Shown here piece by piece: positions 11,261 through 22,828 of a stretch of DNA of 64,000 nucleotides. The position numbers were made by a program, and so were the translations under genes. The stretch is from assembly GCA_036346225.1 (NCBI GenBank), contig JARFIW010001255.1, forward strand, positions 434,001 through 498,000. Direction: 5' to 3'. How positions within the stretch are numbered: the stretch's first letter is position 1; each line of letters opens with the position of its first letter. This DNA comes from Platerodrilus igneus (taxonomy: Eukaryota > Arthropoda > Insecta > Coleoptera > Lycidae). Under the pieces are notes generated by a model. The model saw nothing but the letters and a program-made list of their open reading frames with translations. It was not told the DNA's origin and ran no database searches.

Positions 11261-12949
11261 TCTATTCCTGGGTAGAGCAATAAAAAGTGGGGGAGTCAAA
11301 TTCTGTTTGCAAACCAAAGCTAAGCTAAACTAAATAGGCGCCACCATGTCCTGAGATAATTACGATAATAGCAGAGCACAGTTCTAAGGGCGGACGTGGA
11401 AACCCAAAGATAAAACGATCGCCTTCGTTAACAAAAACCTGTCTTATCAAAATAAGACGCAGCTCCTGTAAGAAATTGCAAAGATTAAATAAATAAAAGA
11501 GTAGAACACCATTTGTGTCCTATAAAAGTATAAAAAAAACAAAAAAAATGTATATCCAATATGATATTGGCACCAAATTATTACTCAAAAATTTTACCTT
11601 TGTGTAATTAGATTTGATCGCATTTGACCAAAATAAAAGCCTCAAAGTTGAACTAATTGTTTACTAAAGAAACTCTCTTTTAAAATTTCGGAACTTTTTA
11701 ACAAGTAACAAAAATGTATCATTAACATCTATATCAAAGTCAAGGTTTTGACTTTTTAAAACAACCTACTGCACTTTAAATATGAACCTGCTTTAAACAT
11801 TTGAGTGAAAATAATTTGTAAGCATAATACACTAAATTACTTTCTAACCTGGGCAGATCTTTTCAGGTGGATTACAATTTCTAGAATCTTATACAGTGTC
11901 TTTAAATTTTCAGATTTAAATTTTATGATTTACATGTAGATAAATGCTAATCACAAAAATAGGAATGTTTGGTTTAAACTCAATGACAGCTGCACGAAGC
12001 ATTTGTTTTCATGACAACATCTGTCAATTGTGCAACACAAGAAAATATGACGTCGAAAACTTACGTTGAAATTATCTAAGGTTTAGATGGAACAAAGCTT
12101 GTAATTATAAAAACCTAATCTGACAAAATTTTGTTCTACGGCTTATAAAACCAGTTCAATAATAGTTGAGAATTACACAGATTACATGTTGAAAACATAA
12201 TAGCAACTTTACGTGCTTTATATGATAGACTGTTTATCAAATTTTTATGACATTCAAAACACATGCATGAAATATCTTATATTTAATAACGAACCAAACT
12301 GCTTTTGTTGCTCCACGATAAATCGAGATGGAAATTTATATTCTTCAAACAAAGTTACCAGCCATTTCTAACTAGAAACGACTGCAATCCAAACTAACAT
12401 CCATAATTCCTAGTTAACAAATTTCTTAGTAGACAAATTTCATATCGACAAATCCTAAGTGACGAATTTTAAATGATGAATCCTACATGACGCGCTAAAT
12501 AAATTAAACCAAATTAAATTAGTTCGTAAAATATATACTTTACCAACCGTTAGTAAAAGGTATCTTAATAGTTTCAGGTCGAGCACGACCTGACCTGCTT
12601 ACTTTAGTAATTGATGCGAAGGTCGCCTACCTCTAGTCGAGAATACATGTTGATAAAGCTGTTGCTAGCGGGCGATTAACTTAACGAAACAAGAACCGAA
12701 TCGTCGCGACGTTAGAGGCGTGGAATACGAAAGAAACAACTAGAGATGCGCGTGGAAGTAACTTTATGTGACACAGAAATTTTAATATAAGAAGATTAAT
12801 AAGGAATAATGCACGCTTAGCGCATTATCCTCGTAATTCAATGCGAATAATTATTACTGAAATTAAACATGTTACAAAAGTACACAATCTCTATAGAAAC
12901 GTATAATATTTTAATAGATTTCGCTCTTTATTTAAAGAATTTCCACATT
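11261..12949. other. Non-coding stretch, nothing recognised
   Basis: AT-rich, with no open frame of protein character. By position it could be decayed interior of the minus-strand Gypsy remnant, but I cannot show homology. A fragment at about 12925-12945 (reverse of TAAAGAGCGAAATCTAT) also occurs in the LTR-end fragments at 11010-11030 and 17280-17300. Confidence 0.4.
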
Positions 12950-13717
12950 GACGTTGGCAATCAGGTCGGGTCACGCCTTCGTAGCCGCACCCATAACAAT
13001 GTAGGATTTGCGGGCGGGAGCACTGGGGCGAAACATGTCCCGTTTGATCACAGTTCTAACAGATGACCTGTTTACTCGTGGTTGGGGTGGTAGTTGGGAT
13101 AGTAAAGAATAAAAATTATTTCTACTCGTAGGAATTGTTATGGTTTAGAAAAATTAAACGCGCGTAGCCAGACCAAAGAAGGTAACGGAGGGTTTGGTTT
13201 ATAGGCAAGATCAGGTTCTACATATGAGCGCGTATTTTTATTAGGGGGTACATAACTATCAACTCTAAATTTCTTTAATTCTAATTTTAGACACTCGCTC
13301 TCTAACTCTTCCCAAGAATGTACGGTAGGCAGCTGAGCTAAATAAAAAGGGGTTAGATTACGAAAAAGTATATCGAGTTGGACATTGACAGGTATACTAT
13401 CATGGCGTCGGAACATGGCGCTCATGCAAGACAAATATTCAATAACACCTTCCGACGGTCTTGAGTTCTTGTTTGGATGTCATTAAATAATCGAAGGTAA
13501 TAGTCCGGGAGTGCAAAATGGCATAACAGCAATCTAGAAAAAGATGTCCAATCGGAACAATGGTGGCCATTACTCGCAACCAATGAAGCGCTTTGGACTC
13601 AAGCAAATCTATCGCGGACGCGTGGCTCCAGAGTCAAACAGACCAGTAAAGGGAATCCCAAAGATTTGGACAGATAAATATGTGCGTTGGTCGCCACGGA
13701 CACTAGTACATAGATAT
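12950..13717 (-). pseudogene. Gypsy gag relic, left arm of an inverted pair
   Basis: Read on the minus strand, the best open segment (13434-13138) has the retrotransposon gag pattern: CMSAMFRR, IPVNVQLDILFRNLTPFY, SWEELESECLKLE and the basic tail SYVPPNKNTRSYVEPD. Further downstream (13075-12950) are two zinc-knuckle-like motifs, CDQTGHVSPQC (its first CX2C pair is interrupted by a stop) and CYGCGYEGVTRPDC. The N-terminal part (13717-13440) is frameshifted but shows the FAxPDYY block. The same sequence lies inverted at 15728-16345. The product would be a nucleocapsid precursor; this copy is dead. Confidence 0.75.
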
Positions 13718-15455
13718 ACTGAGAAAAGTGATTTGGTTGATACAAACAACTCTGTTGTTTTGAAGAGTATAGCATTTGATCAAGTATTTTTTAATCGTTC
13801 TAAACGAAACTATATTCACTGAACCGCTTGTAGATTGTTAAACTAACTACAAAAATTAGTTAACCTAAATTTGTTTGCTTGAACGCATAATAACAGTTGG
13901 TTAATAAAAGGATGCAAAAGTCAATTTCATTGAACAGTAGTCGTATTTAATACAAACTGATATTGTCAACAAATTTCATATTTTAGTCCAATACTACTTT
14001 AATGTTGAATAAATTCCATTTTAGTTAAATGAATGATGGAATAAGTGTCAAATCAACACGTTTTGTAATAAATTTAACATTCAAACAAACGTACTATAAC
14101 TTGTTGATTTAAATAAACTTTAATGGCGAAATCAACCGTCGTGGTTATTTGTTGAACCCAACCGTTTTTGGTAAGTGTCCGATGCTTTTAGGCAACTGTG
14201 TATTAGATGTACGGCGCACATAATATCTTCAATATACTACACCCTTCTACTGCCACATTTCAACATGGCGTCAAGCGTTGCTTCACATTGTTTATTGTGT
14301 TAGTTTCAATAAAAGTATTTCAACCAAGTATAAAAATACATAGAGGATAAATTTAGTATGCTGTGCTGTGTTCAAACAAAATTTTTTCATCTAAAAACAT
14401 GTAAGTACCTTCCTATAAGTTGGTCTCATTGCCCATAACTAAATGTCGTTGTTTTTAGCATTCAACTATATAAGCGAACGTCTAACTTCAAAGACCCATT
14501 GCAACCTCAAGGAATAAACAAACTTTTCATAATCAGTATCAGTTTTATAAAATTCAAGTGGAAGTTACTTATATTAATTTTAGGTTTTATGAGATTATGA
14601 AAATAACATCTTGCAAAAGAACATTATTTATCAGTAAAGGCTAAACTAAAAATTATGCACGATGAAGTAGAGTTAGTGTAACATTCAAGGTGAGTTGATT
14701 CAATATCCAACTTGATAATGTGACTGAATGAAGTTATTTTAAATCAATTTTTTTTAAAAATCTTTTAGGGATGAACAAACTCATTTGTTGATCGCTAAGT
14801 TGAATTAAAAAGATTGATTAAAATAACTTCATTGAGTCGGAATCAATCAAGTTGGATATTGAATCAAACCACCTTGAATTTTTGAACTAATTTTATTTCT
14901 AAACAATGAAGAACGCAACGAAATGATTGATTTGACAACTAAATGTTTCAATTGAACACAATTAAAGTTTGATTAAACCAAAAATGTTATTACTTTAATC
15001 CTTATTAGCCACTTAGCTTAATAATTATTAACTGTGTTCAACATATGGGTTAGTTAAATCAAATGTATACTGAATTTAAACCAATGACGCTCTTTGGTTA
15101 GTACAAAAATTTGAATAGTTTGTTCTAATGCTGCAATCCCTTTCAAGTACTAAACTCGTGGTTTGATAAAATTAATGTGTATTCGCTTCAATGATTTTTA
15201 TTTGTAAGTGGGATATTGAGCGTGTTGATTTAACCTAACAGCGTATTTGATAAAAGTATTAAATAATTCAATTCAAACCCACAAGCAATTGAAGTAAATG
15301 CCATGGTACAAATTCAGGTTTGTTTGCTTCACAATCGGTTTTGCAACATTTTATTATGTTCTATTTAATGCATGTAGGTCATTGTTTATATACAAACCAT
15401 AATTCTAATTAAATCAACTAATTTTCAGTTGAAGCAAAAAAATCCTTTTCTCAGT
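13718..15455. mobile_element. Foldback-type element between the two gag arms
   Basis: The edges carry ACTGAGAAAAGTGATT (about 13718) and, inverted, AATCCTTTTCTCAGT (ending about 15455), so short TIRs of the form ACTGAGAAAA are plausible. The interior has no coding signal but is rich in self-complementary AAATCAAC/GTTGATTT motifs and contains a strong hairpin at 14683-14879. I infer a non-autonomous foldback or MITE-like element; the exact ends are uncertain. Confidence 0.45.
14683..14879. repeat. Long hairpin with ~75-bp arms
   Basis: The left arm begins ATTCAAGGTGAGTTGATT and the right arm ends with its near-complement AATCAAACCACCTTGAAT. The arms share GATTCAATATCCAACTTGAT and AATGAAGTTATTTTAA. 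The loop is roughly 40 bp. It may be a small MITE nested in the surrounding foldback element. Confidence 0.7.
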
Positions 15456-15727
15456 GTAGTTTAACACAAAGCGAGATTGGTCCTCGAGACCAAAAAAGGG
15501 AAGATTCCATACCAGAAAAAGAACAGGGGCTTCGCCTCCATCCAAGAACCCTAGCGACAGTTTAATTTAGTAAAGGGAATTAAAACAAATTTACCAAAAG
15601 TACAAAAAATTGTTGAAAACAGTATGATTAAGGTTTTTGAATCGAGGTGAAGACCCTGTTCTTTCTATGGCCTCGAATCTCTCCTTTTCTGTTCTCGAGG
15701 ACCAATCTCGCTTTTGTGTGAAACTAC
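15456..15727. mobile_element. Palindromic MITE, 272 bp
   Basis: It starts GTAGTTTAACACAAAGCGAG and ends with the matching complement CTCGCTTTTGTGTGAAACTAC (positions 15707-15727). The TIRs are about 35 bp with TTGGTCCTCGAG inside. The interior is also partly self-complementary (ACCCTGTTCTTT versus AAAGAACAGGGGC). No ORF, so a non-autonomous element. Confidence 0.75.
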
Positions 15728-16345
15728 CTGTGTATTAGTGTGCGTGGCGACCAACGCCCATATTTATCTGTCCAAATTTTTGGGATTCTCTTTACTGGTC
15801 TGTTAGACTCTGGAACCACTCGTCCGAGGTGTATTTGTCCAAAGCGCTTCATTGGTTCCGGGGTAACCGCCACCGTTGTTCCGATTGGATATCTTTATCT
15901 AGATTGCTGTTATGCTACTTTGCACCCCCTGACTATTACCTTCAATTATTTAATAACATCCAAACAAAAACTCAAGACCAGTCGGAAGGTATCATTAAAT
16001 ATTTGTCTTACATGAGTGCCATATTCCGACACCATCGTAGTATACCTGCCGATGTCCAACTTGAAATAGTTTCTCGTAATTTGTCTCGTTCTTGTTTGAC
16101 AGTTATGTACCCCCTAATAAAAATACGTGCTCATATGTAGAACCCGATCTTGCCTGTAAACCAAACTTTCCGTTACCTTCTTTAGTCCGGCCACGCGCGT
16201 CTATTTTTCTAAACGACACACAACCCCCACGAGTAGAAATAATCTTTTATCTATTACTACCCCAACAACCACCATTACCACGAGTAAACAGGTCATCTGT
16301 TAGATTTGTGATCAAACGGGACATGTTTACTCGTGGTTTACTTAC
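15728..16345 (+). pseudogene. Gypsy gag relic, right arm of an inverted pair
   Basis: Plus-strand partner of 12950-13717. It retains ALHWFRGNRHRCSDW, FAPPDYYLQLFNNIQTKTQ, YMSAIFRHHRSIPADVQLEI and SYVPPNKNTCSYVEPD, in order, spread over three frames. About 45 residues present in the left arm after the RNLS block are missing here, where the reading jumps to the basic tail. The zinc-knuckle part is only partly kept. Divergence from the left arm, including indels, shows the pair is old. Confidence 0.75.
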
Positions 16346-17261
16346 GTTACGTGATTACATTCAGCTCTTCGAAATGTTGATTGGCTTTAACAATTGATAA
16401 AGGCTTGTCAAGAAATCTACACACACCTGTTTTAATAACGTGTTGAATTACACTTTGTTTGTGGTGAAAGAACATTCTCCATTCTTTTGCTAAATGTAAC
16501 GAACAATATTCATGTTTCTATAAAAGCAAATTCCTTGTTCGTCACGGTCTTACTATAGATGTTTCCTGTCGGATTTGCACATGGGGAAGTTGACGCTGTG
16601 AGTGTCGTTGGAGCAATAATCTTCTCATGCGATAAGCTAATTTGCAGTTTACAAATTGTAAATTTAATTGTGCATTCTTTAATTCGTTAATATTTGCTCT
16701 TCAGCTTCTTCCGTGGACGTTGCTTCTTTCGTGGACGTAATGCCTAAGATACCGTAAGGATGTTTCACCACCGTATGGATAGTTAATGTTCACTGAGTCC
16801 AGCTGTCCGTCCTATCGATGTGTGCAGCGAAACCACCTTATACGTCCATCTGGTGAGTCCTACTCATATTACGGCTTTTATTTTAACCTTGTAGTCTACG
16901 CGACGGACTTCTGCTTATTTATAGTCACTACAGGAATAATTTATTTTTCTTGCTACCTCATATATTAAGGGGTAAATATAATTAAACCTACTACCAGGGA
17001 ATCGTCTTATTGCACGACGCTACGAAATAAGTAGCCTATCTAGGACTGGTTCACAAATTTTAGTATATGGTTTAGGTATTTGAACAAATTTTATACCGTT
17101 CATTCTAGTGAGTGTTGCCAAGTCTGCGGTTATCTTCTTGGTTCAACTTTCTATTAGTATTGCTAAAATATTACATAAAAATTTCATGTATTTATTCTAC
17201 AAATGCGTACTCCCATATGTAAATAGTTAGTATTAGTTTTCACTTTGAATACAATATACGA
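16346..17261. other. Non-coding stretch, nothing recognised
   Basis: Probably residual interior of the plus-strand Gypsy remnant, by position between its gag and LTR end. No pol motif was found. Confidence 0.35.
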
Positions 17262-17366
17262 GGTCGTTATTTGAATGTAAAGAGCGAAATCTATACAAAT
17301 AGATACTTGAATAAAGTACTGTTCAAACGACTACGACTTTGGCGGCCGCACGTATCATACTTTGAA
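17262..17366 (+). repeat. Gypsy LTR 3'-end fragment (plus orientation)
   Basis: Inverted partner of 10955-11060, containing TACTTGAATAAAGTACTG (poly(A) signal) and ending near GGCCGCACGTATCA. With the gag arms this defines two outward-pointing Gypsy remnants. Confidence 0.6.
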
Positions 17367-17464
17367 TCATTAGCAGAATAGAAATTATAAAGGGGCTAAA
17401 CCAATATTCATTACTCAAAGGCAAAGGTATTATGTTATATATGAAATGTATTTTATTTATGGTT

Positions 17465-17466
<2 letters not shown>

Positions 17467-17516
<50 letters not shown>
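17467..17516. repeat. (TA)n microsatellite
   Basis: About 25 TA units directly abutting the solo LTR at 17517. Confidence 0.95.
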
Positions 17517-17522
<6 letters not shown>

Positions 17523-19796
17523 GTAATTAGAAGCTAATTGTAGGTTAACATAACATACAGAAGGTCATGGGTCAAGCTAGAGGATCTTGGATAAATTTAT
17601 TAGTAAGATAATTAGGTATTTGTATATAAAAATTAAAGCTCAACCAACGTAGGATAGTTTAGGGTTAATGTAATTTTAGGTGTATTTAGTTATAAATGAC
17701 TTAGCATAATATTTAATTAGGATAATAAGGGTTTAGAAGCAACACAAAACAAATACCGTTTTTATCTTGTAAAAACTTTTTGTATTCGCTAACATAAAGT
17801 AAAACCAGAAATATTTTAAACCACACAAACAAAAGGTGTGACGTTACCTAAACGAACGAGGCTATAAAATTTAATATGTTTCAAAAAATACAGACCGTTG
17901 AGAATTTGTGTAAACAACATACAGCAAAGGCAGGATCGATATTGTACAAGGAAAGATAGCGTTTTCAGATGTGTTAGTAAAGGAGCGTAGATAACAGGTA
18001 TTGGTTAGTTGGTTGACTTTAAATGAGCAGATAAACAAAGATGAATCGAAGCATACAAGTATGACGGAGAAACAGCATAAGATGTCAAGGTAATCATGAA
18101 GGTAGTACAGTAGGGAATCAGAAATAAGCGATTATAGAAGAAAATGTACGATACAGAACGTATGAATGTGAGAGAAAAGCACTATATTTTTAGGATTTAA
18201 TCTTAGAACTAGTATGGTTGGGAGAATGTATACAAATTTGTTTGGAGAGGGTAAAAAATCAATAGTTTCTAAGAATTTTAACAGCAAGCACGGATCGGTT
18301 AAAAGCAAGGGAAAGAGTATGAGTGATTTGATTGGACGTTAAAGGTAGACGCGCAACAAGTTGGTCTTAGGAAGGGTAAATATCGATCGGAGAAAAGCAT
18401 AAATGTGAAAGGACGCTATATGTAGAAAAGAGATGAAAGATATTTGTTTTAAGTAAAAGGCGTGGACGTAGCCAGAATTGAAAGTTCGTTGAGATTAGTT
18501 TTCGCCGAAGCATAGAGTCGGTTGACGGTTTTGTGAGGGTTTCCGAATATTTTGATGTGTTTGTCGAACGATATTCATAGAAGACGAAAACGGTTAGAGC
18601 TGAGTCGATTACAGTTCTACGGAGAATCGTTGCTGTCCGTTGGAGGTTTACATGCTAAATTTCAACAAGGGGAGACAACCGATGCTATATAATCACCCAA
18701 ATGGAAGGGTGACACTCTCTTTATTTTTCGTGGTTTCTACGTTCTACAAAGTTACTTCCAGTGAAATATTTAGTGAAGTTATATTTTGTTTATTAAGATA
18801 ATTACACAAGTGTGTGTAATATGTAATGTACAGTTAGATAAAAGCTAGAAGTTAAATAAAGAATTAGAAACGGAACGTAGATGGTATATGTAAGTACTAC
18901 GACCTGTATTTCGGTTTTGGAATGTATTAAAATGTGGAAATGAATGGTGAAGGCAGCAATCAGTAATTAATTAGTTATAAATTGAAAATTTTGGAGGTTG
19001 GATGTGGATGGTTATTTTAAAAAAAAGACATTTTTGGGGTAGCAGCATGCAGAGAGCGATGTCGAATCAAGCGGGTAGCGGTTCCATGGACTAGAGCCAT
19101 ACTCGACGGCATCATCTGCAAGGGCTAGTTGTAGGATACCTGTTGAAGATTGTTACCAGGTAACAACTTTTATTCAAACATTGTGTGGTGACTCTTAGCA
19201 ATAATTCTTTTTACTTTTTGTGCTTTGCTGTATTTTTTTAAATTGTTGTATTTATTGAACTACAAATTTATGAGACCTTCGAAATGAATAAAAATTATTT
19301 AGGTTGTCAAGGAGTAGTGATTTACAGATAACCAGGATTTAGTGTAAAAAGTATAGAGGGTTTATATAATTTTGTTTGGTAGTGCTGTAAATTTGCACTC
19401 ATGGTTAAAAGGTTTTACTATGATCTTATGTTAAGACGAAGACATAAAGTCAGGTATGAGGAATGCCCTCTCACTTTAACAGGATAATTGTTTAATAAGG
19501 TTATCAAAGAGAAATATTTCCTTGAAAATAAAATTGTTGTTAGTACGAAGTATCCAAGTGTACATAATGAAAAATCTTATGAGAATGTAATATTTATTGA
19601 CTGTGAATAGAGTGTGTTGTATTTGTGAATTGCGTTATTTTGAATGTGAATGTAGAGTGGATTTTCTTTTAGGTTATAGCATGGTAGTAGTGAGGCGGTG
19701 TTTTTGGATTCAAAAACCAGGTAAGCGTCTGTGTTAGTATAAAAGTTTTTAGAGAATAAAAGAGGGGCAGAGCGGAGCAGCCGAGGTGACTACACA
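17517..19796 (+). mobile_element. Solo LTR (~2.28 kb) of a long-LTR Gypsy-like family
   Basis: It starts TGTTGTGTAATT and ends GACTACACA, giving TG...CA ends, and is flanked on both sides by TA microsatellites. Near its end it has AGAATAAAAG (poly(A) signal) and GGAGCAGCCGAGG. The latter also lies near the sense 3' end of the LTRs at 48916-56425 and 59312-61405, which are likewise ~2.1-2.2 kb and set in TA repeats. A TATA-like CTATATAATC near 18687 lies about half-way along, as in the other LTRs. Most of its length is not obviously similar to them, so it would be a distant family member. Confidence 0.55.

Positions 19797-19838
<42 letters not shown>
19797..19838. repeat. (TA)n microsatellite
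   Basis: About 20 TA units on the right flank of the solo LTR. Confidence 0.95.
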
Positions 19839-19842
<4 letters not shown>

Positions 19843-19929
19843 CTTCAATTCAACTTAAAATATTTGACTGTGAATATGGGCAGATTTGAAACAAATATTT
19901 CTATTATATTATAACTAATAAATATTTCT

Positions 19930-20310
19930 GAGGAATTTTGGTGACAATTGTAACAATTGAAAACTTTTCTAAAATATTGGTAATGTTTGAACATATTTGA
20001 AAGACATTTGCAAGATTTATTAGACATTTCATAACATTGGTAACATCTGACGACTTTTGACAATATTTGAAGACATTTAACCACATTTGATGAAATTTAA
20101 CAATATTTGAGACATTTGACGATACGTGAGACATTTTACAACAATTTACGACATTTGATCAATATTTGATCACCTTTAATCAACATTTGACGACATTTAA
20201 CGAAATTTGATCACATTTGACAACATTTGAAGGCATTTCACCACATTTGATGATATTTGATAATATTTGAAGACATTTGACGTCGTTTGACAATATTTGA
20301 CAATAATTTT
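19930..20310. repeat. Degenerate minisatellite with a 10-bp period
   Basis: The consensus is NNACATTTGA. From about 20165 to 20300 the copies are almost all exactly 10 bp, for example CGACATTTAA, TCACATTTGA, CAACATTTGA, CCACATTTGA, TGATATTTGA and AGACATTTGA. The left part (19930-20160) is more degenerate, with 10-14 bp spacing. Open frames across it are by-products of the repeat. Confidence 0.85.
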
Positions 20311-22828
20311 ACAGTTCTTGTACGTACACCACATCCGCAAGCTTTAAAAGAATATTAATTTTTCAAACTGCTTAGTACTTGCTGAAACTGAAATTCGGTG
20401 CACCCTGTGTACGATTTGGGCATAAATTGAAGAATGAAACGTTGAAATAACTCTAGTTTTTCAATAGTCTTGTTGCTGGTTGAGCGTGAAGTAGTCAACT
20501 TAATCTGTTTTCAACTTGCTGTTTTGGAAGTTAAGATTTGAATTTTTGGACGTATAAAGCGCGCTTTAGAAGCAAATTAATACTATGCACAAATTTTAAA
20601 GGAACTGAATATTTTAATGTGTTTGGTGCTAGTTGGGCCTTAAATTGCACCAGCTAACGTAAATTGACAGAAATTTTTTAATAGCATAGATTTCATTGTG
20701 CATTCTGTTCGTTCTCCCGTTAAATTAGCACCTGATACTTTGTTTAAAACTTTTGTTTTTGAGGCTGACCATTTGAATTTTTGGACACACTCAAACGCAA
20801 ATTAATAGCAAACAAAGAATTGAACAATTTACTTACTGCTACGCGAGCGTGAAGGTGTTGAGCAACTTATTTTATTTATAACTTTTTGCTCCTATGTAGC
20901 TATATGAAGTTTTATTTATGAAAAATTTAATACTGCGATTAGCTTCGTGCAGAGCGTGAAACTTTGTTTAATTATAATGTTTCCGTTGTTAACATAACAC
21001 TTTATTTTTAGGACGGATTAGGACACAAAACCATAAACCCGATTAAAATTTGCGACCCGTGTAGCGTTGCCAAATTCAAGTACGTGTATTTTCATACCGT
21101 AGAATTGATCCTGTTAGATGTTTATCTAAAGTAAATCTCTAAAATAACGATTTTCCACCGTAACCGCAAGGTTTTGAAGATCTATAAAATTGAAGGGATA
21201 GTTTAATATTTCAGGAAAATAGAAGTAAAAGACCTGCTGTACAGTTATAGCTCTTCTAAAATATAATTTCCGGATCGAAAGTATTGAAAGTTAACATGCA
21301 ATACTAATGACGCCGCCTTCATAAGTTTTTATGGATCTCCAACGCTCCATAAGTTAGTCAATAAACAACCTTTGTAACAACCGTGACCACAGTCATACAC
21401 GAACAATACATAAAACCACATTTATATATCAAAATTTAAAAATATGGTACTTACTAATGAATTATTTTTGGAACTGAATATGAATTTTTTTACTTACGTA
21501 CTGTTCTCGCCAATGCGTTATATGTCCATTCGTAACGCTTAAATCACTTGGAAACCGCAGTAGTTGTTTTATCGCCCCTAAACCAATAAAGCCGTAATTT
21601 TAATATTCATAAACAACCAGGAACGGTTGTGTAATTATGAACTAATAAATAACTAGTTTTTATAGGAAATCACACGAAAACATAGTAAACAGAAGATATT
21701 ACTTGATATAGTAAAGTACACTTTAGAAATTGAAACACGCTTGTGGATTGAATTCTAGCAACTGCTGTTTGGTACAAAACACTCATAAGTTGTACGTACG
21801 TTACAATACAGTCTAACTATTTGTAGCAAAATGGTTACAGACTGTCGATGCTGCATAACGTATGCATTCTACTTTCGTAATCAACGCCCTCTAAGATTTG
21901 CTTCTACTTTGTGATTGGTTTAAGTTAGTTTGATCGCCAATGGATTAGATGATGTCTTCACGCCATAACATCAGTCGGGATCGGTTAAGCCAGAATCTTT
22001 TAGATCGCTTGAATTAAAATACAGTGAACGTATTTCTAACATTTTAGATTAGTTCACTTAGTTATTGTTGACAGATGCCATACAAATTGTAACATATCTT
22101 TCAGTTACATGGTCTCATTATAAATAATTTTTAATTTCTACGAATTTTACCAACTGATTTGTTGGACACACAAATTGATGGAGGCTTTAAAATCATTCTA
22201 ATTGTTTTGACTCTGCTATCCCAAGGCACACAAAACTGTTGCGCCCATTTCACCCGTCACAATTGTCATTGACTAAATACGACATTTTTTTACCGTTTTT
22301 GGACTTATAGGCAACACTTTAAAAAATGTATATTATTTTTTAAATTTAAAAGTTGGTTATTAGAACCTGTTATTACTAACGATTACCTGATAAATTTAAA
22401 AAAACGTCATGCAAAATATTTCAGTGGGGCGGTAAAAAGTGGAGCAGTTACAGTACTGATTACTCAAAACAAGTTTGTGTTATTTTTAAACAGGTAAAAG
22501 ATTATAGTACAGTTGCCAAACGATAGACTTTTATGGTAACCCAAATTTATTACTATTAGCTTTTTAATTTCTGAAAAGTACAAGAACATATTGAGCTTGA
22601 AGAAAATGAATGATGTCCCTCGGGCAATTCGAATTGAATATGGCGGCTATAAATTACTTTAATTTGAACATGATCTTTTTATCCAAGCTTGGTATCAAAT
22701 TGTGTTTTTCAGAATGCTGAGTTAAAAAACACCGGTCAAATTAGTATTAGGACATTTCTACACAAACAAAAATTTGTTTCTCAACCTTTTAATTTGTGTA
22801 CTATCGATGACAATCATAGGTAATATAG
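20311..22828. other. Non-coding stretch with one diverged duplicated segment
   Basis: No coding signal. A segment around 20538-20600 (TTTGAATTTTTGGAC ... GCAAATTAATA) recurs at about 20773-20820, suggesting a ~235-bp old duplication. Nothing else recognised. Confidence 0.45.

Noticed and set aside
19845..20134. Minus-strand open frames across the 10-bp minisatellite
   Set aside because: The apparent protein is low-complexity Asn/Cys/Ile-rich sequence produced by the repeat itself.
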